Translations under genes and position numbers: made by a program
Shown here: piece after piece, positions 33,301 to 43,814 of the stretch
Numbering within the stretch: position 1 is the first letter of the stretch
How the letters are laid out: every line of letters starts with the position of its first letter
Notes under the pieces: model-generated
The model's database searches: none
Seen by the model: only the letters and a program-made list of their open reading frames with translations
Told to the model about the DNA's origin: nothing
From: Macrosoma leucophasiata
Lineage: Eukaryota; Arthropoda; Insecta; Lepidoptera; Hedylidae
DNA length: 64,000 nucleotides
Reading direction: 5' to 3'
Assembly: GCA_036365455.1 (NCBI GenBank)
Contig: JAWQUS010000023.1
Span: forward strand, 2,232,001 to 2,296,000

Positions 33301-33396
33301 CAGATTTTTTTGATCTTATCTTATCTGGTAGGTATATTAGCTTCCATAATAATAAATCTATACAAATAAATAAAATTGGAGTGTCTGTTTGTAATT

Positions 33397-33674
33397 TTTT
33401 TTTTTTTATGTTATAGAAGTGGCAAACAAGCGTGCAGTTCACATTGATGTTAAGTGATGACTGCAGCCCACACAATGACCAGAGGTCAAAATGCAGACGC
33501 GCTGCCACTCCTGAGGCATTAGGTGTTATGCCTCTGTGCCGGAAATTACAGAGCCGTACATTACCACCTAACCGGAACACGATAGTGCTGAACATTACCA
33601 TTTAGCGGCAAGTATATTAGGTAATGCGGTGGTGCCTACGCCCGCGAGCTCCGTCACTGGAGCTCTACCACCAG
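33397..33674 (-). mobile_element. SINE-M, full length
   Basis: Complete except for a deletion in the CTATAGACACC region. Confidence 0.85.
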
Positions 33675-33711
33675 TAATATTAAATAACCGCTTTTTTACT
33701 AAATGCATATG

Positions 33712-34275
33712 TATGTATACACGGTACATATACCAAAAATTTTTTAACGATTTCTGTCTGTCTGTTTGGCGGGGCTAATCTTTTGAACAGCTGGACCGAT
33801 TTTGACGTGAATTTTATCTCCATATATCCATACATACATACCTACATACAAATAAGTAGAATTGGAGTATATCCGACTTTGACGGGACTTCCACGGGTAG
33901 GTAGCTGATGTGATAAGGAGTAACTTAGGCTACTTTTATCTCCACACATCCATACATACATGCCTACATACAAATAAGTAGAATTGGAGTGTATCCGACT
34001 TTGACGGGACTCCCACGGGTAGGTAGCTGATGTAATAAGGAGTAACTTGGAATATTTTTATCTCCACACATACATACATACATACATACCTACATTCAAA
34101 TAAATAGAAATTGAGTGTCTCCGATTTTGACGAGACTTTCACTGGCAGATAGCTGATGTGATAAGGAGTAACTTAGGCTACTTTTATACTAGCTGCGCCC
34201 ACGACTTCGTCCGGGTAGATACTGAACAATCATATTTTTTTTCACGTGGACGAAGTCGCGGGCACCGCTAGTATA
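33712..34275 (-). repeat. ACTAG-type repeat with internal minisatellite
   Basis: Three ~122-bp units (33812-33933, 33934-34056, 34057-34186), each with ACATACAAATAAGTAGAATT and GACGGGACTYCCACGGGTAG. The right end folds: CTAGCTGCGCCCACGACTTC pairs with its inverse at 34250-34272. Confidence 0.75.
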
Positions 34276-34344
34276 GAATAATTTAAACTTTATCTGTTTT
34301 TGGATTTATAAAATGTGGATTTAAAATGATCAGCAGTTCTGCAG

Positions 34345-34805
34345 TAGCCTCCCCAAATAGCCAATCCAGTGGTCGACGAGTGACATCACTTACAGTCAGT
34401 GTACCGAACAATGGCGGTCAAATCATTGCGATTACAGTATATTCTGCCCTAATGACGCACAACACTGGTGGTAGAGCTCCAGTGACAGAGCTCGCGGGCG
34501 TAGGCACCACCGCATTACCTAATATACTTGCCGCTAAATGATAGTGTTCAGCACTATCGGGTTCCGGTCAGGTGGTAATGTACGGCCTTGTAATTTCCGG
34601 CACAGAGGCATAACACCTGAGGCCTCAGGAGTTGTAACGCATCTGCATTTTGACCTCTGTTTTGACTGCAGTCGTCACTTAACATCAATGTGAAGTGCAT
34701 GCCTGTTTGCCATTTCCATTAAATAGAAAAAACACTGCTGTGGGCGTTTTGGGAAAGGCTTTGTCCAGCAGTGGACATCTTTCAGCTGGAGTACTGATGA
34801 TTTAT
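34345..34805 (+). mobile_element. Bipartite RTE derivative, copy 2, split by a SINE-M
   Basis: Left part carries the RTE 5'UTR stretch ACCGAACAATGGCGGTCAAA and GACGCACAACACTG. The right part, 34731-34805, reads ACACTGCTGTGGGCGTTTTG and then the RTE 3' end GGCTTTGTCCAGCAGTGG. Removing SINE-M 34465-34730 restores the same internal joint seen at 16 kb. AACACTG flanks the SINE on both sides (34461-34467, 34731-34737). Confidence 0.65.
34465..34730 (+). mobile_element. SINE-M inside bipartite RTE copy 2
   Basis: Flanked by AACACTG on both sides; a short deletion in the tail block. Confidence 0.85.
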
Positions 34806-36500
34806 TTCAAGATAAAAATAAAACAAAGAATTAATTCTCACGAATTTTTAATTGCCTTAAATAACATCTTACAATATATGTATTTACACAATCTCGTACA
34901 GTTAAAAAAAAACAATTATTCATAATTCGCATACATGCTAACTTAATTAATCGATTCACAAATCACACTAATCGATTTATGCTTTATAAGAAATAACGTT
35001 AAATTTGATTTAAACTTCTAATTACTAAATGGTTACTTTAATTTTATTGAATGCCCGAACGCAACATCTTACGCTGAGTCTACATTATTAATTTTTAATT
35101 ACTCCATCATTGAAAACTCTTGATTGGTTTTGTTGTGGACTCAACGTGAAAATCAATAAACTGTGGTCTACACTATATTTACAGTGCTTTTATTAAGCAC
35201 GCTTATTATAATATTATACAGCGGTAAATTCGGTACATACTCACATCGACTAAAATTGGACGATGATTGAAATAAATTAATAGGGATTTTTTTTTGGTGT
35301 ATTATTGCTGAATTCTATGTGATTATACATTATATGTACTTCTATCTGTTTTGGTATTTTGTTTTGTATTAAAGATAGTAGATCAAAATTTTCAATTTAG
35401 AAACGATAAAATAATAAAGACACTTAAGTTAAGGAGATGTCAACAGGCTCGCCACCTGTTACATGGCCCAAAAACGTAACCGGCGAATCGTGGGTGTTTG
35501 CATGTATGCTTGAATGCATGCATTTACCTCTGCCTACCCCTTAAGGGATTACAGGCGAGAAGTTACGTTTACGTTTACGTTTACACTTAAGTTAAGGTAA
35601 GTCAGGTGGCGAACCTGTTGCCATTTCCGGGCACATTACCACATTACCAAATTAAATAAAAAAAACTAATTACCATTGAATATGAAGTCTAATTATCTAT
35701 AAATCTCATTTATTGAGTAGGTTTTTGAATCAATTGTTTTTTTTTTGTTTTATGAAACAATAGTAATTTTGCTAATATTTTTTTGACTTTAAATTTTATT
35801 TTACATATTTGTTATATTAGTTTAACTAAAAAATTTAGTCGATGCATCATATACATTACCCTTACAATAATTGTCATTTAACTACATAAAATTTAGAAAA
35901 TATTTAACAGAATTGCTTTCTTAGGTCTCGTACATACGATGCGGTAACGCATTAACTTCTTAGAACACATCTCATTTATATGATTTATTTTTAAATGGTA
36001 AATATCCCGCATCATATGCACAAAGCCTAATATAGCTTATAAACGGTCATGATTAATGACGGATCATTAGTATACATAGCGATCCAAAATGGCGGATCCA
36101 AAATTTAATTCTGACGCCAATCGCCTTTTTCCAATTGATTTATATTGTATGCATACGTTATTTGCATTATTTTATTGTTATTAATAACAACGCCTATTTG
36201 AACATTTTTTTTATTCGAAAACGTTTATTTGAACAAATAAAATAATTCGGAAAATTATTCGACTAGCTTATTATTGTATAACACGAAATAAACAATTTTA
36301 CTAAAACTGTGTCATGGTTTCAATATAATCGTTCAATAAAAAACAAAACCACAATACATTTGTACAGAATCGTGATATTAATAACTGTAAATGCGTTTAA
36401 CTAAGCTAGCTCCCTAGGTGTCTTATCAATAAAATAAATATAATTGCAATAGCTCCACAAAACTAAGTCCAAGTTGCAAATTAAGTTCTAAACTTAAAGC
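34806..36500. other. AT-rich DNA, only SINE-A scraps inside
   Basis: Apart from 35420-35650, nothing recognisable; very low GC. Confidence 0.5.
35435..35582 (+). mobile_element. SINE-A, 5'-truncated, 15-bp target duplication
   Basis: ACACTTAAGTTAAGG at 35420-35434 and 35583-35597. The end is extended by ACGTTT repeats. A 48-bp minus-strand SINE-A scrap follows at 35603-35650. Confidence 0.92.
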
Positions 36501-36504
36501 ACAA

Positions 36505-36546
36505 TATATTTCACAAGCATGTGTTAATGCGAAATAATATAAAACA
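36505..36546. repeat. Solo TIR end of the tRNA-core element
   Basis: AATATATTTCACAAGCATGT then TTAATGCGAAATAATATAAAA, matching the right terminus of the complete copy 170 bp away. Confidence 0.6.
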
Positions 36547-36715
36547 GGCAGACAGATGGACATGGCGAAACTATAAGGGTTCCTAGTTTTCTACGGAACC
36601 CTAAAAACGGGTGTAATTATATGTTATGCTATAATTATATATTATGCTGTGATAACACTTGTTTTATGGACATATCGAGTGTTCCTAGGTAGTTAGATAT
36701 GAAAAGTAATAATTA
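36547..36715 (+). repeat. GGGTTCCG repeat end plus adjoining unit
   Basis: GACATGGCGAAACTATAAGG, GGAACCCTAAAAACGGG, then TATGTTATGCTATAATTATA, an inverted relative of 28880-29050. Confidence 0.65.
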
Positions 36716-36717
36716 AT

Positions 36718-37073
36718 GTTTTATATTATTTCGCATTAACACATGCTTGTGAAATATATTTTATTTTTAAAGAAAAATGATTTGAATTCTTTAAGATATT
36801 CAATAAACTGAAAAGTCTATTATATCGGTTGCCTAACTAGCATAGTTGGCAATAGATGGCGCTGCTGCTACCATAAAGCAATACAATAAATGTGAAGGAA
36901 AGATTTGACAAATCGGGCAGGACTTCAGTAGCTCAATTGGAAGAGCGGCTGGACTAGATTCCCAGTAGGCCGCGAGTTCGAGTCTCGCCTGAAGTCAAAA
37001 TTTTTCTTTCCATTTCTCTTTAAATAAAATATATTTCACAGGCATGTGTTAATGCGAAATAATATAAAACAAT
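36718..37073 (+). mobile_element. Complete TIR element with tRNA-like core, copy C2
   Basis: About 356 bp bounded by ~52-bp inverted repeats (TTTTATATTATTTCGCATTA at the left, its complement at the right). Inside at 36922-36996 is a cloverleaf: acceptor ACTTCAG/CTGAAGT, D stem GCTC/GAGC, T stem GCGAG/CTCGC with TTCGAGT loop. No transposase. Confidence 0.8.
36922..36996 (+). other. tRNA-like cloverleaf in C2
   Basis: All acceptor, D and T stem pairs are perfect, with A box TAGCTCAATTGG and B box AGTTCGAGTCT. The anticodon arm has a mismatch and an extra base, so isotype is not assignable. I call it tRNA-like, not a functional tRNA gene. Confidence 0.6.
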
Positions 37074-37235
37074 TATTAAAGCACTTACTTATTTTATCAA
37101 TAGTCTTTTACTAATAGACTTGAAATACGCCACTCAAATAATATAAAAAATCATGGCAAGTTTTAGAGGATAACAAAAGGATGATGTTTTGATGACATAG
37201 GAAAAATTACAAAAGGTAAAATAAAACACGTTTGG

Positions 37236-37398
37236 TCCTGTAATAGCCAGCACAGAGGCTAACATCTTAGGCCTCAGAAATGGGGCGTTACCATTTGATG
37301 CGAACGCGAACTAAATCAGGGGTGTCTATAGGCTGCAGTCATCACTTAACATCAATGTGAACTGCATGCTTGTGTGCCAAACACACAAAAAAAAAACA
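37236..37398 (+). mobile_element. SINE-M, rearranged
   Basis: CCTGTAATAGCCAGCACAG to poly(A), with non-family sequence between CAGAAATGG and GGGGTGTC. Confidence 0.65.
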
Positions 37399-37849
37399 GC
37401 TATTAAATTAGAAAACCTGAAGAACACTCCCTGATCTTTAAAATATTTCATCCTTCCCGGAACTTTGGAGGAGAACCCGGACTTCTTTCAGGAGTAAAAT
37501 ACATACTAAACTTCATTTTTTACATTTTAATCCGCAGAGTAGTGGACTTGTTTAAAAATAATGACAAATTTAGTAAAAAAAATGTAAAAAAATCTCTTTT
37601 TTCAAACTATTGCCTCATTAAAATATCCGGGCAATTTTTTCCCATTAGCTAAGGGTTACTTTACTACCATAGAAGCGCGAACAAGTCTGTTTGTAAAACG
37701 TCGTTTGACAATGTTAAAAACTTATCGATCAATTATTGAGTACCAAGCAGAACATAAATATTTATGACACGAGTAAGTTAAGCCTATATGCAGAGTGAGT
37801 TTAAGTTCGGGTTCAATTAAAGAATATACTTATGAAACAAATTGAGAGC

Positions 37850-37945
37850 TCAGGTGGTAATTTCCGGCACAGAGGCATAACATTAGGCCTCAGGAGTGGT
37901 AACGGATCTGCATTTTGACCTTGGTTTTTGTGTGGGTATCTATCA
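37850..37945 (+). mobile_element. SINE-M central fragment
   Basis: CAGGTGGTAATTTCCGGCAC to TGTGGGTATCTATC. Confidence 0.7.
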
Positions 37946-38047
37946 AATAAAATATACACATAACATCAATTATTATCATAAATATTTTTATACCAGCCAA
38001 AGTGTATTATTCAATTATTATTACCAATAAACGTACATGTTTCGTTG

Positions 38048-38230
38048 GATAGACCCATAGAGTCTCCAACACAAGCTGGCCGCGGACCGGAAGGGAGTAG
38101 CCATAGCGTTTATTACTGATGCAAAACAGTCTGTCATTTTTTGCGGGGGGAAATACGTGTGATACACTACAAAATTACTCCCCTCCAATCCGCCGTGGCG
38201 GCCAGTGGCCCGTGTTGCTCTATGGGTAGA
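38048..38230. repeat. Possible short TIR element
   Basis: TAGACCCATAGAG and CTCTATGGGTAGA face each other 180 bp apart, each followed inward by AACAC/GTGTT. Confidence 0.4.
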
Positions 38231-38593
38231 CCATAATAAGAACTTGTATTTGAAACAATTTGTACTGGTAATATTTCAATGAGAAGCATTTATTTAAATA
38301 AATCCATGTGGGTTTGTACTCTCTCTTAAACAGTAGAATTTTATAGATCAATAGTAATCATTAACGATTACATGAAAGCGTGTTTTTCACAAAATGATTT
38401 ACGTTAAAAAGAACAAAAAACAGTCTGCAGTGCGCTGTTTTAAAGGCATTTATGTTAAGCGGTCTTAATTTAAAAAACACGTCTGAATTTCAGAGTATTA
38501 TTGAGAATCAAAGTTTAAAAGGTTCACTTTGTGTTTCAATCAAAAGACCTTGTTAAGTTTTTTTTTCAACGAAACAAAATTATATGATGTTCA

Positions 38594-38990
38594 TTGATTC
38601 ATCAGCCTCCTCAAATCCCTTGGTTTATGCAAAGTAATGTTAACAGAAGTTTTATTATATTATCGCATAGGTTACGTTCTGGCCACTGTCCCTCGAATCA
38701 ATTCGGATTTTTAATGAGGAAAGTAGCTTCTTCCAACTGTGATGTTTGTGGTACGAGGGATGATGTCCATCATATACTCGTAGAATGTGTAAAACTTGTA
38801 AGAGAAAGAGAATTATTTATGCAAATATATAAAATGGATAAATATAAAATAGGAGCAATAGTAGCTTTATTAGGACAACCGTTTATTGATGCACTAAACG
38901 GTTGTGTGTATATTGTAGATTAGGATATGATGGGGCTGACATATCCTCCAGTGAATAAAAGCCTCCAAACAAATTAAGATTAATAAAAAG
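38594..38990 (+). pseudogene. LINE C-terminal fragment with RNase-H-like end and zinc motif
   Basis: HRLRSGHCPSNQFGFLMRK then CDVCGTRDDVHHILVEC: the RLRxGH block and C-x2-C-x7-H-x4-C motif that closes ORF2 of I/Jockey/R1-like LINEs. 109 codons to a stop at 38923, then 3'UTR. Confidence 0.72.
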
Positions 38991-39129
38991 TCGCTCGTCT
39001 ATATGATTCCTAACTCACTCATAGCATCATTTGCATCGGTATTCGTTCAAAAAACTTAATAGATTGAAGAATAAAATAATTTTGGTCACTTTTCTTATTC
39101 ACTTTAAACTTAAAAGAGATATTCCATTG

Positions 39130-39480
39130 TACTATTTATTTTTCGCAATAACACAAGCGAGTGAACTTTAGAAATTAAAGAAAAAAACGGAAAAAAAATT
39201 GACTTCGGGCTGGAATCGATATTGTATAAACTGCAAAGTCTATCATATCGGTTGTATAGCTATTCAATAGTTAGTAGACCCTAAATCAATTAAAAATCAA
39301 AAACGGAAAGCAAAATTTGACCCATCGGTGCGGGACTTCGGTAGCTTAGTGGTAAAGCGGCTGGACTGGTTATCCTCAGGTCGCAGATTCAATTCCTGCC
39401 CGAAGTCAAATTTTCCTTTTCGTTTTTTTCTTCAATTTCAAGAGATATTCCATTTTATATTTTTCATTAAACGCATAAGA
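39130..39480 (+). mobile_element. TIR element with tRNA-like core, copy C3
   Basis: Core at 39335-39407 with acceptor ACTTCGG/CCGAAGT and T arm GCAGATTCAATTCCTGC. The left flank repeats the T-arm end in inverse (GACTTCGGGCTGGAATCG). Confidence 0.7.
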
Positions 39481-39852
39481 ATGAAGTGGTGAGATTAAAA
39501 AAGTGGAAAGGAACATGTGGACCGCTGCCACTAGTCTACTAGAACAGTAAAGTTTGAATATTTTCCACTTCTCCTTTCAATATTACAACAAAACACATGC
39601 TGGTTTCAGATTGTCATTGTGCAAACCATTTCTACCCTTATGGCTAATTTGCTTAAAAAAAACTCCTTTATTGTTTATGGTCCAGTGTTGTATGGCTAAA
39701 CATTCGTCATGGGAGGCGTGAAACTTTACAAGGCTTACGTCATACCTACATACAAGCGTTTTCAATGTAGGCATTCCCTTAATGTATTTGAAATGGTTGT
39801 GCTATTCTCATAGAACATGAATCACAGCACTGATACAGCATTAATATTTTTT

Positions 39853-40112
39853 ACTGGTGGTAGAGTTCCTGTGACGGAGCTCGCGGGCGTTGGCACCGCA
39901 TTACCTAATATACTTGCCGCTAAATGGTAGTGTTCAGCACTATCGTGCTCCGGTCAGGTGAGACGGCCCTGTAATTTCCGGCACAGAGGCATAACACCTT
40001 AAGCCTCAGGAGTCGCAACAGATCTGCATTTTGACCTTGGTCTTTGTGTGGGTGTCTATAGGCTGTGGTCATCACTTAACATCAATGTGAACTGCATGCT
40101 TGTTTGGCATTT
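39853..40112 (+). mobile_element. SINE-M, nearly full length
   Basis: Small deletions near GCACCGCATTAC and AGGTGAGACGG. Forms a close inverted pair with 40132-40242. Confidence 0.82.
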
Positions 40113-40131
40113 TTATTGATTGCACTATTAA

Positions 40132-40242
40132 CCTGACCGGAACACGATTGTGCTGAACACTACCATTTAGCGGCAAGTATGTTAGGTAATGTTTTAGTGC
40201 CTACGCCCGCGAACTTCGTCACTGGAGCTCTACCACCAGTAT
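40132..40242 (-). mobile_element. SINE-M head half
   Basis: ACCTGACCGGAACACGATTG to CTCTACCACCAGT, opposite orientation to its neighbour 20 bp away. Confidence 0.8.
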
Positions 40243-40256
40243 AAATTAGTATAAAT

Positions 40257-40480
40257 TGAATCAGAATCAGAAACTCATTTATTCATTTAGGGTGGCACCT
40301 CTTATGACACGTCAAAAACAAACAAATTAAATTTAAGTGAATAACGATTGATATACATGTCAAACAAGATAAAAAATATATGTAGAGTCAAGAATATCAC
40401 TAAGATAAAACTATATGTAATAAACTAATGTAAAAAGTATATCAGTAGAATGTCTCATTTCCCCTTTACAAACTGATAAC
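40257..40480 (-). mobile_element. LINE 3'UTR with (GATTCT)n tail
   Basis: Near-identical to 8579-8808. Lies just past the putative Dpr poly(A) signal. Confidence 0.75.
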
Positions 40481-40491
40481 AATGATGAATA

Positions 40492-40497
40492 TTTATT
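40492..40497 (-). promoter_or_regulatory. Candidate poly(A) signal of the Dpr gene
   Basis: AATAAA on the minus strand about 220 nt after the Dpr stop codon, just before a LINE 3' end that reads in the same orientation. Position is plausible, but no cDNA supports it and AT-rich DNA gives many such hexamers. Confidence 0.35.
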
Positions 40498-40715
40498 GTT
40501 TTTTCTCATTCGTTTAAGTAGTAGGTACATAAGTTATGCTAAGAGAATAACCACAATTTTCATGTTTTCGAACTGATTGCCACTTTTAAATTGTTTAATG
40601 ATCAAACAATAGTTCTACCGCGGGAAAACCACCACCAATATTTCACCCCATACACTCAGGTAATGCCTTCATCAAATGTCGCTTGTGCTCTTCATTGTAC
40701 GGTACAAAAGCGGTA

Positions 40716-40816
40716 CTAGCATCCCATGAGGGTGACGATGACACTGAGAAGTGCTGCTGAGAGTGGGTACTGGAGACGAAGCTGACCTCCGTGCTGCATG
40801 GCTGCTGGGTGTTCGC
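40716..40816 (-). CDS. dpr-like: Dpr-family Ig protein, terminal coding exon
   Basis: Minus-strand exon of 101 nt with acceptor TTTCTTCCCCAG (AG at 40818-40817). After GC completes the glycine, it reads EHPAAMQHGGQLRLQYPLSA then ALLSVIVTLMGC and TAG (40718-40716). GEHPAAMQ directly after VHVLxG is the usual Dpr exon junction. The last ~18 residues are hydrophobic, as expected for a GPI-anchor signal or short membrane tail that holds the receptor on the cell surface. A different frame of the same exon is open for longer and is a decoy; the phase from the preceding exon decides the choice. Confidence 0.88.
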
Positions 40817-40871
40817 CTGGGGAAGAAACATTGGATTAATAAAAAAAAGGAAAATGTATGTGCTGTGATTC

Positions 40872-41330
40872 GTCATTATCGTTATCATATTAGCCGAAAC
40901 ATGTTCACTGTTGGACCAAAGCAGTGATTCCCAAAGTGGTCTATATCGACCCCTGGGGGTCTATGACAACTAGAAAGGTGTCTGCGTCAGCGAAAAAATA
41001 AAAATGGATCTCAACACATATACACTGATAGTACCAATTTACTTACATCATACTAGTGATTCCCAAAGTGGTCCATGAGAGACTAGATGGGGGTCTACGT
41101 AGGCGTAAATAAAAATTGGAAATATGGGAATGTGATATAAATGTCGCAAGGACGGGGGGTCCACAGAAACCAGAAAAAATTGTAAAGGGTCTACAAGAAA
41201 AAATAGTTTGGGAACGTCTGGACCAAAGCATCCCGATAGATGGTTACGCCATAATCGCCATGCTTGGCATGCATCTTGGCGATTAGTAAAGATTCATTGC
41301 TAGACGGCTGCGGAAGAGATGTTCGAATAT
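40872..41330 (-). mobile_element. Bipartite RTE derivative, copy 3, split by a hAT MITE
   Basis: On the minus strand, 41300-41229 carries the RTE 5'UTR motif GCCAAGCATGGCGATTATGG. After the MITE 40922-41220, 40921-40872 gives GGTCCAACAGTGAACATG, TTCGGCTAATATGATAACG, a diverged RTE 3' end. The upper boundary is uncertain; GC-rich sequence to about 41730 may belong to it. Confidence 0.5.
40922..41220. mobile_element. hAT-type MITE with 8-bp target duplication
   Basis: 299 bp, starts CAGTGATTCCCAAAGTGG and ends AGTTTGGGAACGTCTG, the hAT terminal pattern. GACCAAAG sits at 40914-40921 and 41221-41228, a perfect 8-bp duplication. An extra left-end copy (TAGTGATTCCCAAAGTGG) begins at 41055, so one MITE end is duplicated inside. 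It lies in the last Dpr intron. Confidence 0.87.
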
Positions 41331-41739
41331 TTATTTCGCGATGCACAGTATCCCCAGCCGTTTAACGGTGGTCCTGCCGTCTGGTAGGGAGGTGTTGAGG
41401 CTGCGGAGGGGCGGTTGAGGGTCGAACTCTTTTGAAAATCACGCCCCCCCCTAGGCCGAACTGTGTGCGGCGATACGAGACGCCTAATTGGAATGGACAG
41501 TGTTCTGTGACTGGGTACCTTCAGGCGTTTGACCGTTGCCCAAATGGGGTGGTCCTGGGCTAGCTGGCGTGCAGGTATTCCGCACGCCACTAGTGTTGGT
41601 TAGATCCAAAGGAGTCTGTGGAGGAGTTGGGAATGAGCGGCCGCCCGTGATGTCGTGGATGTGTGCAATAGCGTTCCCGTGACCCCACCACTAATGGCAG
41701 ACGAATCGGATCATCCAGGGATTTTGAGTGGGTAGTAGT

Positions 41740-42207
41740 GTCTTTCCCCGGAGTCCCAGATAAACCATCCCTTTCCTCAAGGGTGGGTATGCGTAACGAA
41801 TATATAAAAACACATTTAAAGAATCCAAATCCCGCCCTTAAGCAAAATTGCGATATTTTTCAATCTGAGACTGACTTAGTTTTTTCCGGCAAGTTTTTCT
41901 CAGATCATATTGGCCTTTGTAACTTTGCCGGTGAATGACAAAGAATGACTCTTTTTCTTTTCTTTTACTCTTTGTTATCAGTTTGTAAAGAGGAAATGAG
42001 ACATTCTACTGATATACTTTTTACATTATTACATTTAGTTTTATCTTAGTGATATTCTTGACTTTACATATATTTTTTATCTTGTTTGACATGTATATCA
42101 ATTGTTTTTCACTTTAATTTATTTTGTTTGTTTTTGACGTGTCATAAGAGGTGCCTGTCACCCTAAATTAATAAATGAGTTTCTGATTCTGATTCTGATT
42201 CTGAATC
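41740..42207 (+). mobile_element. LINE end with (GATTCT)n tail
   Basis: Short ORF end (...FFSDHIGLCNFAGE) and 3'UTR with GGTGAATGACAAAGAATG, ending CTGATTCTGATTCTGATTC. GAATCAGG at the tip reverses the tail. Confidence 0.7.
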
Positions 42208-42209
42208 AG

Positions 42210-42880
42210 GGTAAACGTACTAAAATCACTTAAAAATGAAAACAACTGCGTTATAAAAACCCATAACTCAAGATTATGATTCATTTAATAGATAATGACC
42301 GTTTTTTTATTTTGACAGCAATAAATCAGTTTTACGGCTTTAGATACCGGTTAAGTAAATTTGGCACGGATTCCATTCTTGGATACAATCCAGTATTGTC
42401 CATCTAATATCAGAAACATAGTTTGGAACTTAGCAAGAATTGTGATCTGACAAACTGGAACACGATTTTGGAATAAACGGAGTCAACAATAGCTTGTGCT
42501 TTATATGTTGGATAGAATCCATGTTACATTTGGATCTCAGCCGCGATAAGGGAAAAGGATTGTGCTGTTCTATTATAAGTGGAAACGCTTGTAGAAAACA
42601 TTCTAAGCAAGATAATGTAGGTCACATTATCTTGTTACCAAAAAATAAAGACTGGCATAGCGAATAGAATAATACGTATTGCGTATTTAGATTAGGAGTG
42701 CCTCACTTGTAGACATCTTAGAATTATGTTATTAAGATAAAGATGTGTATATATCGTAATTACTTCGAGACGGCTAGACCGATTTTCGTTTTCTTAATGT
42801 TATTCGGTAGGTCTGAGAATATGTCGTAGACTGCTTTATATACAGCTAAAGTAATCCGAAGTTCGCTGGCGTCCAAACTA
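42210..42880. other. Dpr last intron, unassigned part
   Basis: Contains hairpin CAAGATAATGT/ACATTATCTTG (42609-42635) and an ACTAG-type scrap near 42760. Confidence 0.45.
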
Positions 42881-42912
42881 AGAATACTAATCTGAATTAC
42901 GAATGTCCTTAC

Positions 42913-43081
42913 CACTCAATACATGAACGAGCACAGCTCTCGGATTTGCATTCGCCGGTGCACAGGTATAGCGGCCGGAGTCAGGCGCCTTCGCTTTCTG
43001 CACCAGAAGATGTGACGTGGTCGTCTCTCCTTTCTCCGTGATCACTGATACACCGCCTCGTGGTGAATCGTAATTTATCTC
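42913..43081 (-). CDS. dpr-like: Dpr-family Ig protein, exon encoding second half of second Ig domain
   Basis: Minus-strand exon of 169 nt (56 codons plus one base), acceptor TCCTTGCAG (AG at 43083-43082), donor GTAAGG (42912 downward). It begins EINYDSPRGGVSVITEKGET, continues TTSHLLVQKAKAPDSGRYTC and ends APANANPRAVLVHVLS plus G. INYDSPRGGVSVITEKG is among the most conserved Dpr signatures; DSGRYTC is the F-strand cysteine closing Ig2. The trailing G completes a GGC glycine with the terminal exon. A SINE-M carrying an RTE fragment begins only about 65 bp upstream of the acceptor (43146), so the acceptor and polypyrimidine tract are intact but close to a recent insertion. Confidence 0.94.
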
Positions 43082-43145
43082 CTGCAAGGATAGATGCTGT
43101 AAGTTTTTGATGGAGAGGTAGTAGACTATTAGTGAGAGTCCAGTG

Positions 43146-43770
43146 TTTTTTTTATGTATTGTATGAAGCAAACAAGCATGCAGTTCACATTGATGTTAAG
43201 TGATGACTGCAGCCTATAGACACCCACACAAAGACCAGAGTTCAAAATACAGATACGTTGCCTCTCCTGAGACCTCAGTTGTTATGGCTTTCACATTACT
43301 ATCTAACCGGAACACGATAGTGCTGAAAACTACCATTTAGCGGCAGATACATTTGGTCGCTCACTATGGGCCTCATAAGAAGGCTCAAGGTCACTCAGAG
43401 AGCGATGGAGAGGGCTATGCTCGGAGTTACTCTACGAGATCGAATCAGAAATGAGGAGATCCGCATGAGGACCAAAGTAACCGACATAGCCCATCGAATT
43501 GCGAAACTCAAGTGGCAGTGGGCAGGGTACATAGCTCGCAGAACTGACGGCCGTTGGGGCAGAAGAGTTCTAGAGTGGCGACCGCGTACCGGAAGACGAA
43601 GCGTAGGCAGGCCCCCCACGAGGTGGACCGACGACCTGGTGAAGGTCGCGGGCAATCGTTGGATGAGGGCGGCCCAGGACCGTTCGTTGTGGCATTCTTT
43701 GGGGGAGGCCTTTGTCCAGCAGTGGACGTCTTTTGGCTGAAATGATGATGACATTTGGTGATGCGATGGG
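43146..43770 (-). mobile_element. SINE-M (old subfamily) split by RTE
   Basis: 43146-43356 tail and middle; after the RTE fragment, GGTGATGCGATGGGG continues the head briefly. Lies just upstream of a Dpr exon acceptor. Confidence 0.75.
43357..43750 (+). mobile_element. 5'-truncated RTE copy inserted in SINE-M, ACATTTGG target duplication
   Basis: The last ~390 bp of the same RTE family (C-terminal 125 codons to AATGATGATG). I count four substitutions against 32338-32730, about 99% identity. ACATTTGGT lies at 43349-43357 and again at 43751-43759, and the SINE-M sequence resumes after it. This is a classic target-primed, 5'-truncated insertion, and recent. Confidence 0.9.
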
Positions 43771-43814
43771 GATCCTTCCTTTTGGCAAAATATTTTTCGT
43801 CAAATTTTACTTCC

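Noticed and set aside
33812..34186. CRISPR-like spaced repeats
   Set aside because: Three 122-bp tandem units without spacers, in a eukaryotic repeat.
39335..39407. Genuine tRNA gene
   Set aside because: Cloverleaf is good in acceptor, D and T arms but the anticodon stem is poor and the sequence is dispersed with element flanks.
40643..40888. 81-codon minus frame starting MITIMTNHSTYIFLF
   Set aside because: Overlaps the Dpr terminal exon in another phase; splicing phase from the previous exon selects GEHPAAMQ instead.
43395..43754. 119-codon minus frame
   Set aside because: Antisense to the RTE C-terminal fragment.
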